Positions 34,383 to 47,090 of a stretch of DNA of 64,000 nucleotides are shown here, one piece after another. Below the pieces are notes generated by a model. The model made no database searches. It worked only from the letters and a program-made list of their open reading frames with translations, and was not told the origin of the DNA. The translations under genes were made by a program, and so were the position numbers. Where the stretch lies: NCBI RefSeq assembly GCF_003597395.2, contig NC_133777.1:57398488-57462487 (forward strand). The letters are read 5' to 3'. Position 1 is the stretch's first letter; each line of letters starts with the position of its first letter. The stretch is from Chelonoidis abingdonii (Eukaryota > Chordata > Testudines > Testudinidae).

Positions 34383-37300
34383 GAATGTTTCTTCTGTTAA
34401 ACCACAGTATCTGTACATGGAATGCTGACATTTGTCAGCTGCCCTAAAGTATCATCAAGTCTCTGAGCTACATGTTACCCCAGAATCAGAGAAGCCTCCA
34501 GGGAGTCCTCTTGCAGTTATGCAGTCAAAGGAATTTGCCATGTTTGATAATACAGGTTCTGGGTCAGACTTCCCTCTGGACAGAATTTCAGTGAAAACAG
34601 CCTTTTTTTTTCTGAAGGGGTTAAACATTCTCCTCCTCACCTTCCCCTCTCCAAGGTGCCATACTAATCCATTAATTTCTATTTACAAAGTGCCCATCCA
34701 GTGATCTGGGCATTGTACAAAAATTAAAAACGGTACCTCAACACAGGCAACACACACAACAGTTTAGTCCCATAACATGCTGTGATCTCATAAAAAGCGG
34801 TCATACGTGGCCTCCTCCAGAACTATTTCCTATCCCAACTCCTCAAACAGTCCTTCCACCTGCCTTATAAAGAAGTATTTTACTAATGCATGAAAACCAG
34901 AAAGGGAAGCTGATTTTCTAGTTCGCACATTACCTGTAATCAGGATGCTGCAGGGCCATTCTCCCCTCAGTTACACATGTGCAATCTTACCCTCTTCAGT
35001 GGACATGGAAGGATGTAACTGAAGACTTAATTGGGATTTCCCCAGTTGCAATTTAATTGGCAACTCTGTTGACGATACACAAGTTAGAGCAAAATCTGGC
35101 CCATTCTGCCATAATTGTATTGGCTCAGCAGTGACAACAGGAGTAAGCAGCAGTATACATAAGTTAGCATTTTGGCTCTGATTACACACAGGGAGCAGAT
35201 CTGTTGTACAAAAGGGTTCCATTTTTATACTTGTTGCTTTTCAGAATAGTAACCCTTTTTTTTTTTTTTTTTTAAAGTCCAGCTCTATCCCAATATACCT
35301 TATTTCCTAGATTAGTGTCCAAATGGAATTTTGAAGGTCATTGAACGCTGAAATTTTGCAGTAAACTTCACTGGTGCCTAACATCTGTACACAGCCACTG
35401 TAAACATTCACTGTGATCAATAACTGAAAATTGTTTACTTAGTCTATAATGACCTAATCTTTTATATTAGACAGCAGTACAAAGCAGACCCTGTAGAGAT
35501 ACCTGTTCAACAGATTTGCCTCCAACTATAGGCAATGATATACATTTAGGAAAATCAGATGGCAGATAGGAAAAATCCTCAAAACTTCTTCTACATCAAT
35601 TGAAGAGTTTTGTTTCCAGCTCAGGTTTTCACTTCTAATGATATTTGTGAGAGAGAGACAGAATGGGATATATCTGTATCAAATTATGAACTCCATTTTG
35701 TAGTAGTTGTTGAATACAAAGCTAAACCTGGCTGAGGGCAGCCTATTGCATTATGTTCCAGACAATTGCCTCATCCAGAAAAAGTATTCAACCACTCATT
35801 GAAGGGCTATCGGTGAGGGAGAATCATCTGGGACTACTGACTTTGAATAATTCTCAACTATTGGTCCACTCCCATTGAACAGTGAATTTTCTACGTGGGC
35901 TTGCAAAGCAGGTGTGGCAAGCATAATTGGGCTTGTAGCTTCTCAGGTTGAGCACATTACACAGAGACAGAGGACTACTTAAGAATGGGAGTCTGCTCTA
36001 TGCAGCAGGAGGCTGATCAACACCAGCGCTGGCCAACAGACACCATACATAAGAAGAACTTACTGGAGAGAGAGAGAATGGAACAGACTGTCCAGTGTGA
36101 GATGCTGATGAACCATGGACTCACAGAAGCAGGTGAGAACAAACTAAGGTGCGGTACATCTCAGGACTTGTCTTATTTTCAAAGTTCTGTAACTCCTGAG
36201 TGTTTTAGTAAAGTCACTGTAGTTTAAGACATTTCTTTGCTAAGCCTGTGTTCTTTGCTTTCCTGCCACATGTCCCCAAAGAGGTTAAACTAGTAGACCA
36301 GAGTTCCCACAGTCTAGATCAAATGCTGAGGGAGTGGGTGGGCTTGAGAGGTTTCACACTGGTCTTAGAGTCTAGGGCAGCTGAGTAGCAGTGCCCTGTG
36401 TCCCAAAGGATGACAGATGAGGTCTGAGCCTGGAAGTATGACCTGTAATCCCCGAGTTAGAACAGTGATTAGGCTCTGGCCAGACCTAGTTGGCTTATAA
36501 ATGCATGGTACCAAGCTATTGGGTCCATTAACAATATGCTGGTGACAATACAATGGGGAATAGGGTCAGGTCATAATGGGGTTTAATTACAACTATGTAG
36601 CAATAAGTATTATGCTGGTGGAAAAAGGAGGACTCAGCTCCCATTCATTTACACAGTGGTGATGATGGTATTTGTCTGAGTGAAACTGTGCTTAGTACTG
36701 TAGATTACAACAAAATGTAAATAAAATTAAATTAAAATAAAGGTAGTCCCAGCCATAGAATCTTACCATCTAGGTTTAGATGGTAAGATTATTAAATATT
36801 TAATAATCTCACATTTCCATTAGGAATGTGAAAGTTTTCTCCAATTCCTCAAAGAAATTAATCTTTTGAAACTGTTGGTTCTGTTACTCCAGAGCTGTTA
36901 CTCAAATCTTAGACCAGTATTTGTAGTCTAAGATAATATGATTATGACCTAAGCCCCGTTCTTAGAACTGAGAGGTCAAGAGCAACTCAGTAAGTTCTCA
37001 CTACAATGTTGTTGCAATGGAGTGATAAGTATTCTAGATCAATCATACTCCTGCATAAATCTCCATTTTTGTTTTTCCTCTTTTTCCGCAATGTGATGAT
37101 GACTTTGAAGAGTTGCCTTCTTGGCAGTTTCTGCAAAAGCAAAGAAATTCATATCAGTGTGAGCCCCAATATTCTCTGTTGGATGCTAATCACTTCTCTA
37201 AAAAGTAGCATACAGCCTTAGAGAACTGTTGGAACCCATTCTAAGGAAAAAGTAAATAAGAACCCATGAATGATGCAGTGAGTCTGCTTGAAATTTTGCT

Positions 37301-37990
37301 CAGCTCTAGTGCTGCTTTAGGAGTGTTTATAGGAACTCAGTGAGTTCCTTACCTTTTGTCTTGTTGCCCTTCTTCTGTAGTTATTTTGGATCTTGAAGTT
37401 TAATATACTTCCAGTCACTTGCCAGTTGTACATTTTTAGGCATGTATTAGGCTGTTTTGATTAGTACTCGTGCTATCTTGGTGTAAAAATCCCACATTAT
37501 TGGGTTTTTGTTCACCTGTTTTCAAACACGTTTTCAAGTACAGTAAAATATATAAGCTCTTCACTGTTCATTCTAACTTCCACGGTGTTTTTTGCTTCTT
37601 TTAGTTCATCACTGATATCTTCAGGCTACTCCAGTATGAATGTCACACACCAATTTCAACTAGAAGACTATATGGCTCCTGTTATTTTGAAAGTAAAGAA
37701 AAAGCTAAAATTAAATTAGAAGTTCTGCCAATTTGTATTAATGATTGATCATGATATTGATTTTTTTGAGCCAGTGAAAGGGACTGTTTTTTTCATAAAA
37801 GCCTTTAATTGGGCAGAATTTTTTTTGGATTTTATGTTTTCACCATCTTGGCTATTTAGAGCCAAAGGCTACTTCATCTGAACTAACTTCAGCCTTGTCA
37901 AAAATTTTCTGTCTGGTATTTGCTAATGACAAGCCATATTTGATTCTGTTACATTCATGTGACCTCCACTGATGTCCGTCGGACTGTACA
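34383..37990. other. intron, with possible retroelement remnants
   Basis: Includes an 18-base T run at 35256-35273. A region around 35690-36560 has LTR-like texture but no defined ends. No exon found. Confidence 0.35.
36759..36809. repeat. two overlapping perfect hairpins
   Basis: 13-bp arms AATCTTACCATCT at 36759-36771 and their complement at 36778-36790 share bases with a 24-bp perfect palindrome centred on AAATATTT at 36786-36809. Confidence 0.9.
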
Positions 37991-38106
37991 CACAGAATCA
38001 TAGAACTGTAGAGATGGACAGGACCTCAAGAGATCGTCTAGTCTGTCTCCCTGTGCAGAGGCAGAATTAAATATATCCCTGGTTGATATTTGCCTAATCT
38101 TAAATA
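37991..38106 (-). mobile_element. CR1 LINE 3' end fragment, antisense
   Basis: ACAGAATCATAGAACTGTAG, then GACAGGACCTCAAGAGATCG and TCTAGTCTGTCTCCCTGTGC are the inverse of a CR1 3' end. About 115 bases remain before homology fades. Confidence 0.7.
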
Positions 38107-38200
38107 AGAGCAGAATTTGGCCCATTTTGTCCCACTCCATGAAATTCAATTCAAACTCATTTACGCAATAGTTCAAAGTTTTCTTCATCAATAGATTTAG

Positions 38201-38396
38201 GCAAGATTCTCAAAAATGACTCGGGAGTTTGGGTGCCTGCATTTTTGACTACCCAGTTTGAGATGTCTTACTGGTGCCTGATTTTGAGGAGGCAGGTGCT
38301 CAGCACTTCCTAAAAATCATGCTCTTTTGAGGTAATGATCAAGTTGGGCAGCCAAATTGTGATGCTGCCCATGTGAGTCATTTTTGAAAATCTTAC
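38201..38396. mobile_element. palindromic MITE-like repeat
   Basis: Left end GCAAGATTCTCAAAAATGAC and right end the inverse of GTAAGATTTTCAAAAATGAC, with decayed complementary interior. This TTTTCAAAAATGAC pair is common in turtle and crocodilian genomes; the family is not named here. Confidence 0.5.
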
Positions 38397-38795
38397 CCTT
38401 AGTGTTGGGTGGGGAGCGCAGACAACCTTTCTGCATAAACACAGGGGACTGTAATAAGTCACATTTGAATCTTTTAGTAGGCATATGTGATCTTTCCATT
38501 GGCTCCTGATAAAATTGAAAGAAAAAAAAATTTATGTGTAAACAGAAGCCATATTAGTGTGTGAAAATTCAGAACTATATGAACTGTTAGTGTATTAGAC
38601 TGGCAAACAGACAGCATAATCGTTGTAGTGTCCTTGAATCTGCTACCTAAGCTCTTATGTGTAAGGGGTTGTAACTTATCCTACCATTTCAAGAAAAGGG
38701 GCATGACTAAAAGTCCTTGACCTATGGAAAACCTGTCTGCATAAAGATATTGTTTTACAGCCTATAGAATTTTATGATAACAAATAAATTTTATT

Positions 38796-40079
38796 TGTAA
38801 GCAGAGTCAGGATGAGCTCTACCCTGACATCTGGTGGTGAATTATGGGGAATGTGGAAAGAATTTCAGGGAGTGTGGAAAGGAATTTCAGGTATTTGCAT
38901 TGGCACACCCACCTCACCTAGCATAGCCCACGGCANNNNNNNNNNNNNNNNNNNNNNNNNNNNNNNNNNNNNNNNNNNNNNNNNNNNNNNNNNNNNNNNN
39001 NNNNNNNNNNNNNNNNNNNNNNNNNNNNNNNNNNNNNNNNNNNNNNNNNNNNNNNNNNNNNNNNNNNNNNNNNNNNNNNNNNNNNNNNNNNNNNNNNNNN
39101 NNNNNNNNNNNNNNNNNNNNNNNNNNNNNNNNNNNNNNNNNNNNNNNNNNNNNNNNNNNNNNNNNNNNNNNNNNNNNNNNNNNNNNNNNNNNNNNNNNNN
39201 NNNNNNNNNNNNNNNNNNNNNNNNNNNNNNNNNNNNNNNNNNNNNNNNNNNNNNNNNNNNNNNNNNNNNNNNNNNNNNNNNNNNNNNNNNNNNNNNNNNN
39301 NNNNNNNNNNNNNNNNNNNNNNNNNNNNNNNNNNNNNNNNNNNNNNNNNNNNNNNNNNNNNNNNNNNNNNNNNNNNNNNNNNNNNNNNNNNNNNNNNNNN
39401 NNNNNNNNNNNNNNNNNNNNNNNNNNNNNNNNNNNNNNNNNNNNNNNNNNNNNNNNNNNNNNNNNNNNNNNNNNNNNNNNNNNNNNNNNNNNNNNNNNNN
39501 NNNNNNNNNNNNNNNNNNNNNNNNNNNNNNNNNNNNNNNNNNNNNNNNNNNNNNNNNNNNNNNNNNNNNNNNNNNNNNNNNNNNNNNNNNNNNNNNNNNN
39601 NNNNNNNNNNNNNNNNNNNNNNNNNNNNNNNNNNNNNNNNNNNNNNNNNNNNNNNNNNNNNNNNNNNNNNNNNGCAGATAAACTTTTGAACTCTAGGGTG
39701 GCACTGACCAGAGACTTTTGGGTTGTTGGACTTTGGGGTGATTGGACTTAAGACCCTGAGGGGGAAAGGACATTGCCAAACGTACCTGGAGGTGGATTTT
39801 TTGCTTATGGTTTGTGTTATAATCCTGTTTGTGGTGTTTCTCCAATGTGATGCCGCATTGTTTCCCTCCTTTATTAAAAGGATTTTGCTACACTCAGACT
39901 CCATGCTTGCGAGAGGGGAATTATTGCCTCCTAGAGGCGCCTGCGTGGGGGTGGTATGTAAGTGTCCCAGGTAACTGGGTGGGGGTTCAAGCTGGTTATG
40001 CATTGTGTTGTTGAAACGAACCCCTGGATACTGAACCCGGCCCTTGTTGCTGCCAACTCAGAGGGGCAGAAGAATTACA
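38796..40079 (+). mobile_element. LTR-like element interrupted by an assembly gap
   Basis: Starts TGTAAGCAGAGTC and ends GGGGCAGAAGAATTACA, flanked by TATT at 38792-38795 and 40080-40083, a possible 4-bp target duplication. An ATTAAA-type polyadenylation signal lies near 39874. Both sides of the gap look like one turtle LTR family. What the gap hides, nothing or internal retroelement sequence, cannot be told. Confidence 0.55.
38936..39673. other. assembly gap of 738 N
   Basis: An unbroken run of N. The bases on either side, CCCACGGCA and GCAGATAAAC, share GCA, so the contigs may overlap or abut. Open frames called across it are meaningless. Confidence 0.99.
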
Positions 40080-40083
40080 TATT

Positions 40084-43000
40084 ACTACAAGAATTGTTTG
40101 TTTAGAATTCACGGTATGTGGCAGATATAGTTTATCTTGCATGCTCCATTCTTTTTAAGCCCCTTTACCAACACAAAATCATATCGTGTCAGACGTGACT
40201 TCTGAATTCTACAATGTTTAGTGTGAAGGTCATTCGCCTCTCTTATGACTTCTAATGAATTTGCACAGATCTTATAGTTGAGCCAGAACTTGCTGTTGAA
40301 GTTTTCACGTGCCCTGAATAAAAATAATTTATAGGGTTTAAATTTTCATTCTCAGAAAGAAATATACAGAAAAAAGGTGTTATTTTGAGTGCGGTATTTG
40401 TACATTTATTTTTACTTCAGTAGCAGCAATAAAATACACACTGGCAAGAACTAAAATATTAGGATTTTTAAAATACTTTCCATGCTGCTCTGAGACCCTT
40501 CATTCTCCTCGGTGACAAAATTGGTTGGGGTAGTATTTGGGTTTCATATCATTTGGATGTCGCCTTTCTTCTATTTACATGCTAACTGCTCATTAATTTT
40601 ATTTCTTTGCACATTTTTTTGTATATTTGCATGCATCTCTCCTCCTTATGAAGGCCTCTTTTGTTTCTTCTGGTTACTTTACTTTGTGTCTATGTATAGT
40701 ATGTGAAACAGTCTCTCCATACAGTGAGGATAGCTTAGACATCATTTCCAACCTACTTGAGTTTACTCCCTGATATTTAGGATTTGTATTTAATATACTG
40801 AATTGACTTTTTTTAAACCCTGGAAAATGCTTTAAATATTCTTTCCCTTAAAATTGCTAAGATGTTTGTTGGCTTCGTAATGACATAGTGTTGTCAATCA
40901 TTCTTGTTTGTGTTTGTGGATACTTTGTGTACTAAACAAAAGGTAGTATTTTTAAAGCACTGTTTATATTCACATATGGTGTATGTGCATGTTTACTGTA
41001 AATAATAGAGGGTCACAGCATCCCATAATATCAACGGTCCTATTTAAAATTTTAACTGAAGAGGTGTGTTGATGACCGATTTTAAAAACTTTTTGATTTC
41101 TAGGATGTTAATGTAGTTAGTTTTCTCAGTGATTTTGGTCTGATTTCATCAGCTTTTATAAACTGAGTTTGGGCCAGGTAAGTACTTTGAGAGGCATTAT
41201 GAAAGATTATCAACAAAAACTAGGTATTTTAAGAAGTGGTGTTAAAGATCCAGAATGGGGTTCACTTTCCTCTGAGGTGTCACTGAACAAATTCTCAGCA
41301 TGGTGTAGGGACACTCTTTTAAAGATGAGACTTAAAACTGAGACTCTGACCACTTATGGTAATTACAGGCCAGTCTGGTCTCTAACTTTGGAAAAGAAAC
41401 CTGTCAGCATAAACATAAATCACATACCTCCCTTTAAGTGCCTAAGGACAGCACTCCATTCATTTGTAAAATATAGGTTTTGCACATGAATTTTTGTGGT
41501 GTAAATTTAGATGCCACGGCTCAACATTTGTCCCTAAAAACTCTATGCTCCGTTTTCAGGTTGTTGAGATGTATGTCCGTATATCCTGGATAAAATCCAA
41601 TATTGAACGACAGTCTGTCTGCATAAAATTACCTGGAATTTCAGATGTGTAAGATATTCGTTCCCTTTTGTCCTAAAGAGTTGTGCAATGATAGTGTTTG
41701 CCATTAAAGACTGCCTGCTTTCCCTGGCTGCATTTCACTGATGAATGACGTACTAACAGTATGTATCCAGAGTAGATGGTTAAGCTGTGTGTATTGTTGT
41801 TCAATTATTTTTTACGTAATTGTCAGTGCAACGTGTAGTCCATCAGTAATGAAATGTGAAGAGAATGTAGCTATATTACAGACCCTTTATCTTCTTTGTA
41901 GCTTTTAAAAGCAGCAGAAATTGAATGGACAAATATACATAATGAGCGCTTTAATGTCATTTTCAATGTTTTCAATGGGAAATAGTTCACAAGGCATCCG
42001 ATCATGCTGGCTAGAACCAAGATTAAAATACCTGAAGTGAGCCCAAAGTAAATTAAGAAGAGTAAAGGCAGTCAACTGGATCTACGTAGGGTAACAATGC
42101 CCGTTCATCCCCTTTTGTAAAAAGGCTTGCCAACCTCTGCTGAATGTTCATATTTTTGAGGGTTTGGCATTGATTCTTAACCTAGATGATGTGTTGTGCT
42201 GAGACCTTGTTTCACTTTGTTGTACATAAGGACTTTTGAACACGTGGAGAGATCAGAATGATTTTTCTGACTGGTGAGTCACTGCTACAAAATGGAAGAG
42301 CAGCAGGATGAGCCCTCACCTTTCTTATAGCTTTCAGAACTTCCTCCCTGCCTTGGGTGAACACTTCCTTCAAGTGTATTGTTTGCTCAGCCACTTTAAA
42401 ACACAGTACAAATCTACAGTGTCATTTGAGAGTGCTGCACAGTTGTGTAGATGCTCTGTGAACAGTTTATGTTGTGTGAAAAAGCCCCAGTTGATAAAAC
42501 TGATATTCTATGTCTACAAACTATTTATTGCTATAGTCCTGATTGTAAGTACTTTTAACAAACCTTTTCCTTTTATTTTTAAGCTGAACCCTAAAAGTTC
42601 CAAGTTATTAGAATTGTGGGCTGAATTCATCACACAATTTTTTAGTAAAGAATGTTAATACTCTATCATTTGTGTCATATACTTAGAACTATGTAAAGTT
42701 CTTTGAGAATCATTCAGGACCCGGTAAAAACTCAGCAATGCACTTATTTCAGTGAATCAAATAAATTAGAAGTTTAAAGCTTACAACTTGGTGTTTAATT
42801 CTTCAAGTCGTTGTGCTTAGTTTTAAATTCTGCACTGGGGTATCAGCCATGATAGTCACTGAAAACAGTACTTAAGAAAAGCTTTGGCTTCATTATTGCA
42901 CCGAGAGTCATTATTCAAAAATGCATTCATCTTATTTACTTTCTCCTGGAGTGCAGCATTACTTAGCAAAATCAGGCCAGAATTGGAACTTTAGGAGGTC

Positions 43001-44050
43001 TTCCTTCAATAAACACTTTCTGTGAAACTATTGTCTTCATGCTGAACTTCTGGTGTCTGATTTTCACAAAGGTGTAAAAATGCCATAAATGAGGCATTAG
43101 GTCATCTTCATTTCTTGTCAAATATTTAAATTCTCTTGGTCATATGAAACACAGTTTGAGATCATTCCTGTGAAATAATTACCATGATTCTAGTCATGTT
43201 AAACAGAGCTGCTGTGGAATAGCTTTTTATCAAGACCTCATTTACCTGCATGTGTTCTGATTGAGAGAAAGCCTGGTCAGTGTTGATGTCTACCTTATAT
43301 TACATGTCAGTTGCGAGAAATCCTAACGTCTAATATGCTATATTCTCTGATATTCCACAATCTAATATATCTAGAAGTATTGCCTTGAGTTTTGCCACTT
43401 AGAATATGTTCTATTTCCCAAGGCTGCACTGCTGATTCTTTCTTTGTAAAAAATGTTTTTGTTTTTGAAAATTGAGGAGGGCAATGTCCTTTCCCATGCA
43501 GTTTTGATAACCACTCCTGAATTTAGAGACTTGAATTAGGTACCAAGTTTTCTCATTTTGGTTCAGTCTTTCTGGAGGTCTCCTAAGTTGTTTAATGAAT
43601 TACTTGCTAAAATTACAGATACGTCATAATTTATTCTACCTCAGCTTGGCATACCACACACAATCAATGAAATCTATCGACATATCTAGTTCAGAAATCT
43701 CTTAAATGTAGTGTTATGGGTGGGAGTTCAATTGAACACAAGTCAGGAAAATCAGGGATTCTAAGTCTCATCTTTGACTTTTTACCCTTGATTTTTCACC
43801 ATTTTATATAAATGACTCTTAAGGCCTTACACTGTGCCATGCTGGAACTGTGTGCAGAATTTCTACAGATGTCAGGTCCATACATTGACTGGGAACTGAT
43901 AGCATGGAAAGAAAATATATTGGGGAATAACAAGCACTATTATTGTGATTTTTATGGTACTCTGTATTGCAGGCAAAATTATACACTTTTGGAGCAGTAT
44001 GTGTTTTTATCAGGCTAACATGTAAGCAAGGTGAGATGAACAACAACTTT
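40084..44050. other. intron, nothing recognised
   Basis: AT-rich intron. Frames of 106 and 116 codons near 41169 and 42308 have no domains or splice borders. Confidence 0.45.
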
Positions 44051-44052
44051 AA

Positions 44053-44302
44053 AGCTGGTTGAAATTTTCCCAATTTTAAACTTTTGGTGGATTTTTTTGT
44101 TAAAATTTGTTAAATTTTCAATTAAAATGGGATGAATTTTTCAGAAAAGTATTCATCAAAAATTCATCTTGTTTTTGACTATCCTTAGAACTCATAAACA
44201 TTTTCCAAATTTTGAATTTCAGTAAAAAAAAAAAGTATTGACATTTTTATGAAAAAGGGGCTCTTTTGTTTTGTAAAACTTTTTTCCATTTTTCAACCAT
44301 CT
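44053..44302. mobile_element. AT-rich MITE-like repeat
   Basis: Left end AGCTGGTTGAAATTTTCC and right end the inverse of AGATGGTTGAAAAATGG enclose A/T-rich sequence with many TTTTTCA motifs. This terminal pair is widespread in turtles. No target duplication fixed. Confidence 0.4.
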
Positions 44303-45113
44303 CTACTTAAAACCATTTCTGTTTCTACTATTGATTTGTAAAGCCAATGGCTGACAGAAAGAAAGGCTGGGCAGAAGGGGCAAGGAATATTTATTCTAGT
44401 GGTGGCATTTTGTGTAAATTTGAATATACAGTCTGAGTGGCAGGATATCTAGAAAGTGGAGGAAACAATAATCAAGATGAGAGCCTGGATAAACTGTGTG
44501 GCTAAAAATAAAAGTTTTTGGGAAAAGAAGGAGCAGGATTTGGATCTGGTTTGGATGTTGGTGGCAAGCAAGGAGGAGAAGTCAGATTATGCCCTCCCCT
44601 AAATTATGGTATCAATGATAGTGAGGGAAAATAAGGAGTTTAGGTTAGGCCATCTTAATCTTAAATTGACAGGGAGACATTCAGGAAGAGGTGTGAGTTG
44701 CAGGAATGGATGGATGAAGTGAAGGTAGATTTGTGAATCAGCAGCATAGAGAATGGTACCTGAAGCTCTAGGATACCACCAGAAGTGAGGGTAAAGAGCT
44801 AGGACAAACCCTGCAGTATACCACAGTTTCAACATTGCAAAAGGCTGTTTTCAATTACATTAAAATTTATAAAGCCATTTTCATTCCTATTTAGGTTTTG
44901 TAAATCTCTCCTTTGAATAAAACCCTAACAAAAATTGCATGTCTGTTTTGACCCTCACCTACCAGATAAAGGTTATTTATACATATGAAATTAGGTCACT
45001 GAATTTAGATGAGAATAGCAAAAAGTAATGTTCCAAATAAGTCACTGCACATAACAGAGAGTGAAATGTCTGCCTTGGGCGTGCTGTACATCCGGCCATA
45101 GATTTGTCCATAA
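44303..45113. other. intron, possibly an old LINE remnant
   Basis: Part of 44660-44830 (GATTTGTGAATCAGCAGCAT, ACAAACCCTGCAGTATACCA) has the look of a very old amniote LINE fragment, but I cannot name it. Confidence 0.3.
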
Positions 45114-45121
45114 GGGGTGAT

Positions 45122-45414
45122 CAGGGCCGGTGCTTCCATTTAGGCGACCTAGGTGGTTGCCTAGGACACCAGGATTTGGGGGGGGGCGGCATTTTGCTGC
45201 CCTTGGCGGCAATTCGGCGGCAGGGGGTCCTTCCATGCTCTGGGTCTTCGGTGGCAATTCTGCGGCGAGTCCTTCACTCGCTCCGGGACTCGCCGCCCAA
45301 GTGCCCTGAAGACCGTGAGCGCGGAAGGACCGCCTCGCCGCAGAATTGCTGCCAATGACCAGGAGCGCGGAAGGACCCCTGCCTAGGGTGCCAAAAACCC
45401 TGGTGCCGCTCCTG
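45122..45414. mobile_element. hAT MITE, CAGGGCCGGTGC family
   Basis: 293 bases with ends CAGGGCCGGTGC and the inverse of CAGGAGCGGCACC, flanked by 8-bp GGGGTGAT (45114-45121) and AGGGTGAT (45415-45422), seven of eight matching. GC-rich interior with an imperfect inverted arrangement of GCGGAAGGACC / GGTCCTTCC blocks. Confidence 0.8.
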
Positions 45415-45787
45415 AGGGTGATCCACATGAAAAAGGCATAAACTCTGGCAGGGAAATGCCTAACACTTGCACTTTGTATTCTTTTTGCCTACCCCTTCTG
45501 TTAGGATGATTTTCAGCTCCACCTGCAGCTTCTCCACTAAATAAACACACTTGGAAATGCCTATTTGAGGCATGGGAAGCAGCAATGAGGACCCAGCAAG
45601 TGAACTCTCAGCGGACACTAATTGTTGTTATGATTTTCAGCAACAACAGTTAAAAGATGGTTGTTACCAATGTCCTGTTTCTCTAAAAAGCTGGTGTGCA
45701 TTCTTAAGATTTAACTGATTATTTGTTCTCTGTTGTGCAGGTTTGTTTTTCATAAAGCCCTGGTCCGTGCACAAAGATGCTCACATA

Positions 45788-45894
45788 GGCTTTGATTCAA
45801 TAAGGTACCTAAACACGTCTCTAACAAAGCAGGTGAGGACTGCTCATGTACTTCAAGTTAGGCATGTCCTTAGGTACCTCGATGAATCAGAGAC
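45788..45894. repeat. old palindromic interspersed repeat
   Basis: GGCTTTGATTCAATAAGGTA on the left, with its decayed inverse (TACCTCGATGAATCAGAGAC) on the right and AAGTTAGGCATG in between; same family as 5586-5684. Confidence 0.5.
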
Positions 45895-45897
45895 TTA

Positions 45898-46048
45898 GGG
45901 AATTTCTACACAGCAATTAGCCGTGCTTGGCCCAGGTTAGCTGACTCCTGCTCTATTCTGAATGTCTACACTGCAGTTTTACAGCCCTGGGCCTGAGTCA
46001 GCTGACCCCAGCCAGCTGCGGGTGTTTAATTGCTGTATAAACATGCCC
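45898..46048. mobile_element. Harbinger-type MITE with TTA target duplication
   Basis: GGGAATTTCTACACAGCAAT at the left and the inverse of GGGCATGTTTATACAGCAAT at the right, flanked by TTA at 45895-45897 and 46049-46051, the favoured PIF/Harbinger target. 151 bases with inner complementary AGCTGACTC / GAGTCAGCT stems. Confidence 0.7.
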
Positions 46049-46051
46049 TTA

Positions 46052-46889
46052 GTGACTGGATGAGGACTGTAGTACTGAAAAGTTCCTCTAGGCACAGTCA
46101 TGTTAATAGGAAGCTCAAATGGCCATATTTCCGGGAGAAGCTGAAGTGTGTGGTGACTAAAAGAAAAACAAGTTACAGAAGATACAAGAAGGAGTTTCAA
46201 ATAAACCAAACCATTTATTGAGACACTAACAAAGCCCTTAAGGGATGTTCTACAGACCGTTGCATCAAAATAGAAAGACCAGCATACATGTTATTTGCTA
46301 CGTCTGTCTCACAGCAGGGCATAATTATACTCTGCCAATACCAAGAGTTAGTTTATCCTTTCTTAAGCTGTAACCTTCTGTCAAGAGCTGGCAGTGATAC
46401 ACATGAGACTTTTGTCTCTGTGATTTACACTGGACCACTAAAAATCAACAAACAAGTTCCTTGAGTGACCCTGTATTCTGAGTGTTGACCTCTTTCTGGC
46501 TTTATAATGGGTAGGCCAGCCAAAGTCTGCTTTTTATAAAAACAGGAAGGAGGGGTTCTTTCCCAGCAGTGACATGGCTGTTCCTGGTTAAGTTAGTTAA
46601 CAGGCCCTGTCACATAAGTCCTTTCCCTAGTTGCTATTTAGTTTTTCTTTTCAAACAGTTAAAATAGAACATCTCCAGGGAGTTGCAGCAGTGTCTGCCT
46701 AAAAATCTTTAAAAGATGGGCAGCAACTTTGTAGACTTAATGCCCATCACAATTGTTACTCCTTTGAAGCCAATGGTATTCCATCAGGGCGGCATCTGGC
46801 TTGTTGTGGTGTTTTACTGCTGGTTTATGTCTTGTCATCCCTCAGTTTTACCACATCAATTCTAAATCTTGGCTAATCTGGGGCGGCAG
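46052..46889. other. intron, nothing recognised
   Basis: No exon or bounded repeat seen. Confidence 0.4.
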
Positions 46890-47090
46890 GGGGAGAGATA
46901 ACTCAGTGGTTTGAGCATTGGCCTGCTAAATCCAGGGTTGTGAGCTCAGTCCTTGAGGGGCCACCTAGGGATCTGGGGCAAAAATCAGTACTTGGTCCTG
47001 CTAGTGAAGGCAGGGGGCTGGACTCAATGACCTTTCAGGGATCCTTCCAGTTCTATGAGATAGGTACATCTCCATATATTTATATATATT
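46890..47090 (+). mobile_element. tRNA-derived SINE of cryptodiran turtles
   Basis: Starts GGGGAGAGATAACTCAGTGG with a pol III A box (TAACTCAGTGG, 46899-46909) and a B box (GGTTGTGAGCTC, 46936-46947), then GGCCTGCTAAATCCAGG, AAAATCAGTACTTGGTCCTG and GGCTGGACTCAATGACCTTT, ending in a TATATTTATATATATT tail. The head is tRNA-Lys-like; the 3' end resembles a LINE tail. This is the family known from hidden-necked turtles, the strongest hint of the organism in the window. Confidence 0.85.

Noticed and set aside
35690..36560. Suspected LTR
   Set aside because: Texture resembles a retroelement, but neither TG...CA termini nor a target duplication could be set.
38812..40003. Open frames of 289 and 361 codons spanning the N run
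   Set aside because: They exist only because N was read as open sequence; real sequence at the edges has no domain.
46890..46965. Functional tRNA gene
   Set aside because: A and B boxes are present, but the sequence lacks a cloverleaf and continues into a SINE body and tail.
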